In this document: positions 51,701-62,644 of the stretch, piece after piece
Layout of the letters: every line of letters begins with the position of its first letter
Numbering within the stretch: position 1 is the stretch's first letter
Assembly (NCBI GenBank): GCA_963920575.1
Contig: OY986974.1
Span: forward strand, 2,914,001-2,978,000
Length of the DNA stretch: 64,000 nt
Origin: Narthecium ossifragum
Taxonomy: Eukaryota; Streptophyta; Magnoliopsida; Dioscoreales; Nartheciaceae
Reading direction: 5' to 3'
Notes under the pieces: generated by a model
What the model was told of the DNA's origin: nothing
The model's database searches: none
Seen by the model: the letters and a program-made list of their open reading frames with translations, nothing else
Made by a program: the position numbers and the translations under genes

Positions 51701-54700
51701 AGAAAAACAAAAGAAAGTGGGAGACACAGAGATTTACGTGGTTCGGAGACAGATTCTCCTACGTCCACGGGGAGAGCACACAAGAGAAATCCACTAAGAA
51801 CAAGAAGATTACAGGGATGCTTGGTTGATCTATCACCCAGTCTTCTCTCACCAGAGCCCTCTTTTCTCTCTCCTTTTCTCTCTTTCTCTCTATCTCGGTT
51901 TCTTTCTTTCTCTCTCTTTTCAACTTCTCTTCTCTCAGCCGTACATAGCCTATATACTCTCTATCCCGTACAAATTCACTCACCCTTTTATAACCTATAT
52001 GTACTAGGTACAGGAGAGAGATTCGTGAGTTCAAGTTTAATTCGACTCTATCTTTACATGAACTAATCAATAGTCCAATTAAATTGAACTCTAATTAGAG
52101 ACTCATAATTTGAGTCATATTCTAACAGGATTCCTGGTCGTGCGGCTTTACTCGATGTCTTTTGGAAGCATAGCCTTGTTTGCATTGTGTTATGGACTGT
52201 AGAAAAGAGCTACATCTGTTCTTCTAATTAAAGGCTGTCGGATTTATGGTACCGACAAAACATGGACAAATGCTAATCCAAATACTTTATCTAAGACTTT
52301 TTCTGCTGTCAAAGATAAGCAAATGGTACTATTATCCCCATTTATGAATTCAGGCTAGCTAAGTGGATTGAGATGAACCATAGAGGGAAATGGAAGTGTA
52401 TACATAGCTTTCTTATGAGCATGGATGTCTCTCCATTTACTTCAGAAAAAGGTCTAGAGCAACATTATCATGTGAGAAAGGTCCCATTTCCTCATGAGTT
52501 TGCTAATATTTAACCAAAGAAGTAAAAAAAATTTGAAGTCTATAGGTAGTTTTTTTTTTGCAGGGATCGACAAATTTGTTTTTTTGTGCAGTACACAGTT
52601 TGATTGTTCTGATTTTTCATTATTGTCTTCTTTTCTTATTACGGCTTAGTTCTACTATTATTTCTTATATTTTCTGATAAGGCTCTCAGATCATATCTGG
52701 CTATTTGCAGCATGGCTGACTTTTATGGCATCTCTTTCCAGGAGTCCAAATTTGATGAGAGTGCTAGTCACGTGAATTTGTGGAATAAATGATCCTAGCC
52801 AAGAAAAACAGAAACGTGATACTGTTGCAACTAATTGGTATTTCTTGCTATTGATGTCTTGTAAGATCTTATGAAGTTATTTTGCAAGGTTTAAAATGGA
52901 GGGAATGCATAATAATAAGAAGACTGTCGCTGCGGATTTCTGCCTTTCATTGGAGTATAAATGATGAAAAAGTAACTGAAGAATGCCAATGAAAAAAATA
53001 GAAGACAGGATGTGTTGGTCAGATCTAGCAACACAGAGGTCATCGTGGTTCTAGGTCTCTTGTTGCTTCCTCTTCTAAGTGCAGATTTAGAAGTTGTTGT
53101 ATTGATTAGGCTATTGTAAATAAAGGACATTTAGCAACTTTGTGCCCCTTATTTTTCATCTACTAAGAAAACCACCTCACGTTTGACTTTTGCCAATTCG
53201 ACACTTCACTTTGTAAATTTGTCACCATCCATCAAATGAAGGGGTCTATCCTAGTCTCGAAGATGGAGGCACCAACATAAGGATCAAGGTCAGTAAGGTT
53301 AAGATGGATAGTGTTTTGGACTTGTGCGGTTGCATAAAATAACAGTCGTCTTAGAGCTTAAGTAAGACCAATGTTTGAAAAATATGATAATCATGAGTAA
53401 GCCATAAATGCGTCACCAGGTACATTTTTACTTGCTATTCCAAAACTTAAGTTGCATTTATTGTCCTTGATACACTGCTGATCAAGCAGTTGTACCATGT
53501 GATCTTGTACCATATATCTCGATTCAACGGATAGAAAGGACTTGTTAAACTAAAAAGGACTCATAACTTCACAATGATACAGGATGTCACTCTTGACTAG
53601 GGGTGTCCATCCGGGCCGGCCTGGGTAAACCGGGTCGGGCCGGGTTGGAGGCAATACCTGGTCCGGCCCTTGTAATCATCCAAACCGGACCGGGCACCAA
53701 GCCGGCCCCCTTTCTCCTCTCCCATCTTTCTTCCTCTCTTCCGATGATGATCGATCTTCTCTCTCGGCGTACCGGACACCAAGCCCGTCTCCTCATCTCG
53801 CCAAAGCCGCCCCGTGCCAAGCCCGAGCTGGTGACCATCAAGATGCGATCTTTGGCGCCGGGGAGGAAGTTGGAGTGGTGCCTAGAGAGGGATCGTCGTA
53901 GAAGGTCTTCGCTGGTGGGTTGTTGTGGCGGTCGGCGCACGAGATGCATCGTGGGGTCTCAAAGATAAGAGGGATGCCGACGACGAGGATCGAAAGGTGG
54001 GTGTTGGGGTGGAGGCTGATGAAGGAGATGATCGGGATCGGGATGCAGGAGATGATCGGGATCGGGATCGAGATCGGGATGAAGGAGATGATCGGGATCT
54101 GGGACGGCGCGAGGTGCCGAGGATATGGACAGGGGACTTCCTGGTTGGAGAGAGGACGGCGACCTCGGGAGGAAGTGGTGGCGTGGTTGGCTGGCGAGAG
54201 AGGTCTCGGCGAGGCGGCGTCGGAGGAGATGATCGGGATCAGGATGAAGGAGATGGAGAAGGAGATGATCGGGATTGGGATCGGGATCGGGATCGGGATG
54301 AAAGAGAAGGAGATGATCAGGATGAAGGCTTTGGGCTCCAATCGGGCCGGCCCAAAACCTTTAGAGGACTTCTTTAAACCCAGGCCGGGCCGGACCGGGT
54401 TTTTGACCAAGGGGCCTTGAACCCAGATCAGCTTGGTCCAGCAAGGCCAACACTCGGGCCGGACCGGGCTACGGCGGGCGTGGGCCGGACCGGGCTACGG
54501 CAGGCGTGGGCCGGACCCGTACCGGGCCGGGCCATTTGGGCTTTTTGGACACCCTACTCTTGACCACAACTGGCTGCCTACTCCAAGTATAAGTTAGTAA
54601 TCTAATATTTCCAATGAGTAAGAGTGATAGATATCTGGAATTATAAATTTTTATATGAGGACCAATTTTTGATTGATGCAAAACTTGGCAACTAACAGTA

Positions 54701-55002
54701 CATGTAGAAATGATATTTTTTTGTTATTATCTTCTGCTTTTGGTTCAGTAATTTGCAAAATCAATTCAGGTGTAGTTGTCTATGTCTGTTGAACTTAAAT
54801 CGTGCTGTCCATAGTGACTGACTCAAAGCTGCATTGTCCTACAGATAAGGAGCTTGATATAATCGAAATGGCTGTCTATGGTGATGTGATCCGTCCAGGG
54901 AATCAGTGCCGTTGCAGAACTGTTGCTGAAATGCTTGGCCTTGTGAAGTCAAAAAATCACTTGGCTGCTTGTGAGCTGCCATATAAGGAATCATCACCTT
55001 AA
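48738..55002 (+). CDS. HNH-endonuclease-domain protein, three exons, TE-expanded intron 2
   Basis: Exons 48738-48960, 49226-49348 and 54845-55002 (GT-AG, frame kept) encode 167 residues beginning MSSPPRNPSRRREERPRFFD. The HNH/zinc core is CKRFWSCHGCLCYEYDHIVP, FSKGGDSTAENCQIL and QTRVNRFKSNK: Cys pair, D-H, then N and a final basic helix. Exon 3 adds ELDIIEMAVYGDVIRPG. Plant proteins of this type are small, conserved and poorly characterised; nuclease activity is a family prediction only. Intron 2 is about 5.5 kb and contains a Copia element and an hAT element; the coding frame is intact. The exon-1 donor (AAAG|GTCACA) is weak but needed for the frame. Confidence 0.85.
49390..49921 (-). repeat. 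Copia 3' LTR (left)
   Basis: 532 bp, matched to 51593-52127. It contains long CT-rich runs (49640-49735) and ends GAGTCATATTCTAACA. Confidence 0.88.
50015..51547 (-). CDS. Copia gag-protease fused by deletion to an RT scrap (510 aa)
   Basis: It starts MSKFEVEKFDGRMNFGLWQ (UBN2-type gag). A CCHC knuckle CRWCKEDGHWMKDC is at about 230, and the aspartic protease motif ILDSGSSYHM at about 285. Sequence then jumps at about residue 410 from the protease/GAG-pre-integrase region directly to an RT-like KGKRATGCKWVYRRKE block (normally several hundred residues further on) and ends in unrelated residues. The fusion is in frame with no stop, so the deletion junction preserves a long chimeric ORF. It could still make Gag; it cannot encode integrase or RT. 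Confidence 0.85.
   Translation of the reverse strand: MSKFEVEKFDGRMNFGLWQKRVKAILVQHDLHKTLLGEEGKPATVREEDWAEKDLKALSLIMLFLSDEVMYNVLDEETTMGLWKRLENLYMSKSLTNKLYLKKQLYSLRMVEDGSLLKHLNEFNKLITDLLRMDVKIDDEDKAVIFLSSLLESYDHLVTTILYGKNTVKMEEVTSTLLSHEMRRKPRYSEGEGLVARQAGQERGRFEGRDGKKGKDRSKSKVRKSQCRWCKEDGHWMKDCKKFADYQMKGKDAMASVVSGTEEDGDLLTVSSGTNHSDSWILDSGSSYHMCPHRSWFDSYKQYDGGTMHMGNDATCKSVGIGTIKIKMHDGMIRTFGNVRHVPELRKSFISLGVLDSKGCTWSVSDGTLLVKKGALEIMKGDKKGNLYQLIGKTVTGLALETEKVQQAMQGKMASLSMNRTWDQMQLSKGKRATGCKWVYRRKENITSKKPDKFKTVAAMKAVCLKGLMSDGKIQMRTVFTKMDMPDLKMKPWSREKSRNCLNFAHIQQC
51593..52127 (-). repeat. Copia 5' LTR (right)
   Basis: 535 bp, starting TGTTAGCGCGG and ending ATTCTAACA, matching the left LTR. The initiator tRNA-Met PBS sits directly inside it. 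Confidence 0.88.
52128..53589. other. Intron 2 of the HNH gene, between the Copia and hAT insertions
   Basis: AT-rich intronic sequence without any coding signal I can support. Confidence 0.4.
53598..54556. mobile_element. Non-autonomous hAT-like element (959 bp) in the HNH gene intron
   Basis: It is flanked by a perfect 8-bp duplication CTCTTGAC (53590-53597 and 54557-54564), with termini TAGGGGTGTCCA and (reversed) TAGGGTGTCCA. GC-rich ends contain repeated CCGGGCCGG blocks. The interior has a GATCGG-based hexamer minisatellite (about 54030-54300). Open frames on both strands are low-complexity and not considered genes. The TAGGGGTG start is shared with the element at 29631-30163. Confidence 0.85.
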
Positions 55003-57100
55003 CAGTGCAAGTGCCCTGATTTTCAAAATGCTACCTCTCTGCAGACTTCTGAACTGATTAACCACTAAGCCTTGATGCGATCACAAGATGGTGGCCTAAA
55101 ACAAATTTCAGCTCTAATTTGTTGCTGTACTCAAATAGTAATCATTTTTGGTTTTTATTCATCCCCATGAGACCAGCACAACATCCTAATTTACTCCCAC
55201 ATGATGCATGACAGTGATCAGTTGAGATGTGTTATTTGGTGAGCAGCATCTTGTATGAGATGCAGCTGATGAATCATTCTTTGGTTTACGTTAGCCTATT
55301 GGATCCATGCACATTGAGTAAATGCCGGGAACACAAACAGACTATATGAAGGTCCAACTATAATTATGAGCTTTAGATTTCTGTGCAGGATGTTTCTTTG
55401 ATGATCCACTCGTTTGACGATCCTAGTTTTTATTGGCTGATAATAATGTGGAAGGCAATGCCGTGTTACCAATGTCTAGCAGCGATGGAGCATGTACTCT
55501 CCTAATCTTTAAGGCTCTTTGAAAGATGTCTTCTGGGTCTTAATTTTGTTGTTTGATGCTGTCCCCCTCTTAATAAGGAACTCCATTTATTGGACAGCCT
55601 GGTTATGTGGACCTCCAGGTAGGTGCAGTGGCAATGAAGGGTGATACAGCATTGGATATATGCCTTCTTACTTGAATAACTTGGCTTCCTGTTCTGATGG
55701 TGTTGCTATTCTGAATTGCATATGAAATTAAATAGACCCTACGAATTACTCGAAATACGTGAAAGTAAATATATGAAATAAATCAAACATGCACAAGAAG
55801 GAGACGCACGATTTTTAACGTGGAAAAACCTTCAAGAAAAAAAACCACCGGTCCACTGCAGGACCAGGCGAAACCAATCCACTAAAAAAACAAGAGTACC
55901 GTTACACAAGTTATGACGAACTCACTGTGCCGACTCCTCGCGTACACATGTCATCCTAGAACTTGCTCGACTCCTTGAATCACGGTCAGCAGCTCTTGTT
56001 TTTTCGATGAATCGCCTCGACACCGCCTCAAAATGTAGTGTCGTCCTCCCTATCCTTTTCACCGCAGCCAGAGAGTCACCCACTCACTTTTATTCTTCTC
56101 CGCCCTAATGATTTTCTCTCTCTCTCACTCCTATTCTCTCTCAGTCGACAGCCATCAACTCCCATGAAAACCCCGTCTCCTCAGTCCGACCAAGATGCCC
56201 TATTGCTGCCGTACAACCCCACACCTAGTGTCCCCTTCTTTCCACTAGACTTCTTTCTTCTTTTTCTATTGCTCTCTCTTCACTCTCAATTCTTCATCAA
56301 CCGAGATCCCCTTGCAGCCATTAATGCCTCAATTCTTTCTCTGCCACTCTCTAATCCACTTTGACTTTTCTTCACTTCGTTCTCTCACGTCACAAGCATG
56401 GTGTCAGGCTCTTGAAACCTTTGCAATCTGATGCTTTTCTTTTACATGGGAGATCGCGAGCACACACGGCAGCCGAGCAAACCCTCAAATCAATACTTCT
56501 CCAACCTTATAGAGGAGAGTACATAGGTTAACTTTCGCAGCCGTCTGATTCCGCTTCCCTCCAATCCAACGGAGGTGATTATTCTTAAACCAACTTGACT
56601 TGACTTGAGTCAATTTGAACCCATTTGATTCAATTTGCTTGAATAAGTTTTGTATGAACCATATACCCAATCTAACTAATTTAAATATTAAATTAATAAA
56701 ATTTATCAGCTCATATGAAATCTAAATATGATTCCTTAGAGCATATATCTGAACTCTTGGAAAAGAGTAGCAAAAGCAAAAGCTATAAAAGTGAGAAAAG
56801 CTGTTCTGAGAAAGGTTGAACAATAAAAAGTCTTGTCTGAGTACTCCAACGCTATCCTTTTTTCTTCATGGAATCTTTTGTGGGGTTTTGTTATCTTTAA
56901 GTCTAGATCCTTGTGACTGTTGATAAATTAGGAAGACTAAGTACTTTGTTAGTCATCCATGTCGAAGTTTCATATGCAATGACCTGAAGCCTTGCTATAT
57001 TCTATGTACTACTTGACCATGTGAAGTACATATTATTTTGGTGCTTAGATCTTATTTCCTCTGAGATATCTTCTTGTAAGCTAAAATTAACTAGACACAA
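55003..57100. other. HNH gene 3' flank and LTR-like remnant
   Basis: After the HNH stop there is ordinary 3' flank. Around 55735-55900 a stretch with GATTTTTAACGTGGAAAAACC resembles the leader of Copia LTRs (compare GATTTACGTGGTTCGG in the LTRs at 49390 and 51593), but no matching second LTR or PBS was found. The CT-rich frame 56038-56364 is not supported as a gene. Confidence 0.35.
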
Positions 57101-60100
57101 TGGAAGGGGAGAGGAGAGCCGGTGGCCGTTCCTACGCACAGGCTGCTGCACGATTGAGACCGGGTATTAATCTTGCCACTCCGGTTGCGACGGTGTGTTA
57201 TGAACCTCTTGAGGTGGATCAAGTGTACCTTTAGTGACGAACTTATGGAACGGTGCTGTAAGAAGTGGGAGTTTTCTGTCTTTGATCGATTTCAAGGGGG
57301 AAGGGTCTTGTTGGAGACGATGAGGTTCAAATTGCCAAGGGTGTGAGGCGCAGAGAGGAAGTTTTATGCTACTGACAAGGCTAACATGGTGTTTGTCTTC
57401 TTCAAGTTCAAGTTCTATAACGAGGAAGACGAGCAATTTGTCTTGACTAAAGGTCATGCCTTTATCTCTCATCCCATGGAAGGAGAACTTCTTTTGGATA
57501 TGGCTTGATTTCTTGAATCTCGATTAAATCTAATAGCAACATGAATTAGGAAGGAAAAGATGTTTGGTATTTGATTAGAGTTAATTTTGCTATTTTTGGT
57601 AGAATAGGATTGGAAATTGTCATTATATGTGGGTGGTTTAGGAAAGTGTATTGGAGGAGACATAGTAGGTGTGTGCAGCAAAGGCTTTGGAACATTGTTA
57701 TCTTTTAATCCTTTTTTATTGTATTGGAGGTGGAGACGAGAGTAGGCTCGGTGCTAACCGTCAAGAGACCACGAGATCCTCTCTTAATCCCACGTGACAG
57801 CCAGTGGAGAACCCTAGCCGTCATGTCTCGCGATCTTCCTCACAAGATCTAGGTATTCCTCCCCTATTTCTCTCATTCCACTGGTCGTCGAGATACCTGA
57901 AGATCCTCTTTGCTCTTCTTCCTCACCGCCGCCATGAGTTCTCTCACGATGGGCCCTTCCTCCTCCATCCTTCACCACCAGATCTAGGGTTTCTTCCTCC
58001 CCTGGTTCTCTCGTTCCGTCGACCGTCAAGAGACCACAAGATCCTCTCCTCCAACCTCAAGCGGTCGCCCTTCTTCCTCACCGGCGCTGTCAAGAGGCCA
58101 CAGGACTTCAGCTGGACAAGAGACCACGTGACGGGACATACTTGGATCTCCTTGGGTTGCGATCACTCATTCCTCTCTACCCTTCTTCCTCACCGGCGTC
58201 GGTGCTCCGGGAGTTGTGGCCCTATTGTTTCTAATCCCAATACAATGGAAGATCTGAGGAACTCATCCAACTAAGTCTTCCTACTACCTTATCCCCATCA
58301 TATGATTTTATGCATATATTTTTATCACAGTTACTTGATCCCCTTGATCCTGATTTTTTTGCTCTACATGTAATGAGACCCCTTGATCTTGGTTTGGTTT
58401 CAAATTTAATGGTCTTGAATTGTTAGAACAGTTAGGAATTGTTGGTTGCTATCACTGGGATATTTGTGCAAGTAATTGGCATATAATTAGATGCTATAAT
58501 TTGAATTGATGGCTTTTGTATGATTTGGTTTCAAATTGGATGGCCTTCACATTTCATGGAAAATTTAACCCAAAGAGCTTTTGATGTATGATATGAACTA
58601 TTTAAACTTTTGGTATACAACCAAGGATGTTGAATGTGAATGTATATTCTATTGCACATGTTGAATTGAACCCTTGCTTTTGTTTCTTTTGTGAATCAGA
58701 TCACTTTTCGTGGTCACTTATTGCAACTTCATCACCTTGTTTTTTGGTTTGCTAGAATTCTGATTTTGATGCATTGCTGGTTTGATTTCTTCAACACAAT
58801 TTGCTGGATTGCTAGTTTTATCAAATCATATGATGCATATCGATTGGGGAAATGATGGTATGAGGAGATGATGCTTTTTTTCAAGGAAATTGGAAGTGAG
58901 GGCAGTGGCTTGGCAATTTAGATGGCTATCCATATATCAAACAATTACCGCGGCACAAGGACGTTGATGAATTAAAATATGAGTCATGTTTCTACAATCA
59001 AGCTGACTACGAAGGTAAGCATTGAGATCCAAGTTAGATTCTTATAATTTTATGGCAGATTACAAATTTGATGGCTGCTATATTAGCATATTTCTTATCA
59101 CTTTGTTGGTTGCTATTGTTGTACATGTGAGTTTATTAATTGGGATTTGTACATGAGTTTGTTATATATTGGAGGTTGTAACTTGTTGTTCAATAATGTT
59201 TGTAAAATTGGCAGAGTACGAATTTTATAAACTTGGGTGTGGAATATATAATTTCTCAGATCATGTTCAAATTTTTCACATGGGTATTTGTAAAGTTATT
59301 TTTTTGTACAAGTTTGAATAGCTGATGTTCATGATGAGGTATGAAATTTTGTACATGAGTTTTTTTTTGTACAAGTTTGAATACTCGATGTACAATGGTG
59401 TTATGAATTTGATTATCATCATCTGAAGTATTCAGAACATAAGTGCTCCGTCAATAAAATTGATTATCATCATCGAATAAAAAAAAAATAGCTAGGCCAA
59501 TAAAATTCCTTCTCTAACATTGAATATGATTACAAAAACAAAAAAAATTAAAAAAAAAAACAAAGAAATTCCAAAGTGAAAGAGATATGCTATTATATTT
59601 TCGTCAACATAGATATCAAAATATCACAATTATTTCATATTATTAATGTCATAAAAAGTTTAATATATATCAAAATCAGAAAACATGGTGGTATTCTCAC
59701 CACAAGCATTCTGGGGTGACCATATCCCCATTCCATCACAAAACAAACACAAAAACTGAACAAAGTTACTGGACTCTGATTCCATTTCAGCACCAAACAA
59801 ACAACAAAAAGTATCAGATTTCACATGATTCAGTTTCCACTCCAGCATCAAACAAACAGTAAAAGTGACTTCCATTCCATTTCACATGAATCACATTACA
59901 TTTATGCACTCCATTCCAAAACATTCCGACATAGAGAATAGAACAAAATATTATTTCATCTAATTTGCTAATTCTGTCTTATTTTGTGTAGAACATGCCC
60001 AATTGGAAATTGGTCTTGTTGTGATGAGCTGTGGAATCATTAGGTGCAGAGATGATGTTTTTTCTAGGGTTTGATTCCCTCAGTAAGTTTTTTGGATTAC

Positions 60101-60934
60101 TTTGGTGGAAGATGATATATTAGAGGGGGCGACTCTTTTCATATTTGCAAAAGTTTATAGATTTTCTTTGTTTATGTCTGACATTAGATGGACATGCATG
60201 ATGGGTACAAGCTATTTGATCAATAGTAAAGTAGTCAACTGGAAAGTGGAAACAGGACGTCCGGAGCTATAATTATTTAAAAATAAAAATTGAAAAGAAA
60301 ATGGTAATAATTAAAAAAAGTATGAGCTTTTTGAGTAAATTTTAAATTACTAAATCAACTCTCTCCCAACTGATTTAATATGCTATAGTAGAAAAACTTA
60401 CCCATGAGGGAATGGGTTAGAATACTCACCCTACACTTTATGTTCATTGATATTCTAACTTACACTAATTCAAAATTTCAAACTACTAACTCAAAAATCT
60501 AAAAAATCAACATACAATTTCGATCTAAAAAACCCTAAAAATCTAGACACCCAAGATATAAATTCAGACGAATTATGTTCGATCAATGTCCTTAGAACAT
60601 GCCCAGTTAAAATTTTAATAATTGTTGTTATTAAAATTACAAATAATTATACTATTTACTTTTTTTAATAAAAAGAATTAAAAAACTATAAGCCATTATA
60701 CTATAACTTCAATTATTAATTGACTATCTCTTCAGAATCAGGTAATTTAATATGGTATCGGAGAAAAGATCTATCCACATCCATCTCATAAGGTTTTTCA
60801 AATCAAATGATTTTATTTGTTCGAAGATAAGACTTTTCTGATAGCTTTTGATGCATTTGAAATGCTTCTCTTCTAAATTATTTAATTTATTTAACTCTAT
60901 TTTCACATATATCCTAACGGATACTAATTCAAAT
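57101..60934. other. Gene-poor region with degraded repeats
   Basis: 57101-57480 has codon-like sequence starting with a Met-Glu-Gly... frame (ending after about 45 codons) that may be a retroelement gag relic. 57760-58200 contains three imperfect copies of a block around GTCAAGAGACCAC(A/G)AGATCCTCTC and two of TCTTCCTCACCGGCG. No confident gene or RNA. Confidence 0.35.
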
Positions 60935-61302
60935 TTTCAAAAATATTTAACCAAAAATCAAGAAAGTAGCTATTTACACTACACTTTAAACTCAACACAC
61001 CACATTTTTTATTTTTTATAAAATAAAAATAAAAATCCCAAAAAAAACCCCAAAATACCCTCCCAATCCCTCTCCCGGCTTCTCTCTCCCCTCTCCGGCG
61101 CCGGCTCCGGCCTCCCTCTCCCATGTCGTAAGTTTTTATTATGACATGGGAGAGGGGAGAGAGAGGGGAGAGAGAAGCCGGGAGAGGGGTGGGAGGGTAT
61201 TTTGGAATTTTTTTGGAATTTTTATTTTTATTTTATAAAAAAAATAAAAAATGTGGTGTGTTGAGTTTAAAATGTAACGTAGATAACCACATCCAAATCA
61301 AA
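60935..61302. mobile_element. Long foldback (inverted-repeat) element, about 368 bp
   Basis: The two arms (about 60970-61133 and 61140-61290) are near-complementary over about 150 bp, with landmarks ACTCAACACACCACATTTTT, AAATACCCTCCC, CTCCCGGCTTCTCTCTCCC and CTCCCATGTC present in the left arm and reversed in the right arm. The loop is only about 10 bp. It is flanked by ATTCAAAT at 60927-60934 and 61303-61310. A transcript would form a very long hairpin. Confidence 0.75.
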
Positions 61303-61310
61303 ATTCAAAT

Positions 61311-62290
61311 GACCCCGTCTGCCCTTAACTGACAGAATCTAAACCATACGTGAACTCGAATAGTTTTTTTTTCAGATAACCTAAAAAAGATGCACTGTGT
61401 GGGCCCCCCAATGGTTTTATCAGCATGCCCAGTTCCACTAAAAGGTGAGCTACTATAGTGTCTGATAGCTGTATAAACACATAATACTCTCTCTCTCTAG
61501 TTTCTCTCTCTAGAAAGAGATGTCCTACATTCTTATATAATTGTTCACGCAATATGAAACCTCCACTCTTCTCACATTGACTTGCCTCAATCCTATGATT
61601 CCTTCCCCACCAATCCTATGCTTCTTTTGTCAACACTCAAAGCACACAAACTATCATATGATCAAAGATAAGCTAGAAGACACCTCTACGTAGTCCCACT
61701 CTTCTTAACGGCTATATTATTTTCCCTCTACGCCGAAACTTGCCAGCGGGCCAACCATCCTCCCTCTCTTCCCGCGTCAATCTCGGGTTTTTCTAATCCT
61801 TGGGTCGCATTCATTAAAATCTATCGCCAATCCCGCAAGAAGATACTTAGGAGAGATTTAATGCATAAAACCCCATAAAGATCAGATCTTTCTCTATTTA
61901 GACGTGATCTTGTGGGGGGTCTTTGGGGATCTATTGGTTTTACGGCCATTTTTAGTCCATTTTCTCGTCTTGGATCCACTCTAATGGTGGCCATTGATCT
62001 CGCATGGGAAGACCCAGGAGTGAGTTGGAGAGATGGAGGACTAAAGATCTCGTCTTTCTTTATTTAGGGGGTGGTGTTTGCCTGTTTGGAAGCCTGGGAT
62101 CTCCTCTCCACCCGCTTTTTCCTACGGTATAGGGGCGTTTCCAGCCTTTTCCATCTATTTTTCCGTCTCGGTGCCTCTTGGATCGCCTCCTTGGCTCTTG
62201 GTTTACGCCTATTGCCCGATCTGGGCTCCTCCGGATCCCCTCCGGCTTGGCCAATGCCCCCCGGTCTCGGCGGCGGCGGAGGAGGAGGAG
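61311..62290. promoter_or_regulatory. Upstream region and leader of the kinase gene
   Basis: No separate gene. 61900-62290 is a GC-rich, pyrimidine-tract-containing leader that is open in frame upstream of the ATG at 62291 (from 62078) but lacks protein-like conservation. CT microsatellite at 61487-61510. Confidence 0.45.
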
Positions 62291-62644
62291 ATGGGTTGTG
62301 TCGCGTCCAAGAAAGCGGTCTCGGTGACGCCGGCATTGGATTCTTCCGGCGTTCTAAGGGACCGACGGGACGCGCCGATCTTGATGTCGTCGTCGCGCAG
62401 GTCCCGTGCCAGGGTGGGGTGGTCGGAGAACAAGGAGGAGACGGAGAGGAGCGAGTCGGGGGAGTCTGGGAGGGCGAGCTCAAATGCGACGAGCACCCTG
62501 AGCTTTAGATTGCGGAATTTGCATAAGTATATAGAAGGGGACCAGGTTGCAGCTGGGTGGCCTGCGTGGCTTACAACAGTCGCCGGAGAGGCCATTCAGG
62601 GGTGGGTGCCGCTTAAAGCTGACTCATATGAGAAATTGGAGAAG
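62291..62644 (+). CDS. CDK-like serine/threonine kinase (At1g54610/IBS1 type), first exon
   Basis: 118 codons from MGCVASKKAV to ADSYEKLEK, followed by the donor GTATGA; the catalytic domain would follow beyond the window. The N-terminal MGC is a consensus for N-myristoylation with adjacent palmitoylation, giving plasma-membrane attachment. A Ser/Arg/Glu-rich linker leads to HKYIEGDQVAAGWPAWLTTVAGEAIQGWVPL, which precedes the kinase domain in this plant CDK-like family (known members include IBS1, involved in priming). The ATG at 62291 is chosen over an upstream in-frame start because MGC is the family N-terminus. Confidence 0.8.

Larger units (their letters stand above)
49390..52127 (-). mobile_element. 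Ty1/Copia (TNT1-like) LTR retrotransposon, internally deleted, 2.7 kb
   Basis: LTRs 49390-49921 and 51593-52127 (TGTT(A/G)GCGCGG ... ATTCTAACA) differ at about nine sites plus a small indel. A PBS for initiator tRNA-Met reads TGGCATCAGAGCCC on the minus strand next to the right LTR (about 51579-51591). The PPT AAGGTGGAGATTG is next to the left LTR. Flanks are GATTC on the left and GGATTC on the right. Integrase and most of RT/RNase H are missing. Confidence 0.9.

Noticed and set aside
49483..52070. Frames of about 100-140 codons in the Copia LTRs, duplicated at both LTRs
   Set aside because: Both are the same LTR sequence, CT-rich, with no protein signature.
53838..54420. Overlapping frames of 150-190 codons on both strands
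   Set aside because: They read through a GATCGG hexamer minisatellite inside a non-autonomous hAT element; repeats of Ile-Pro or Arg-Asp are artefacts.
55735..56660. Possible solo Copia LTR
   Set aside because: Only a leader-like motif is recognisable; no termini, duplication or second copy was found.
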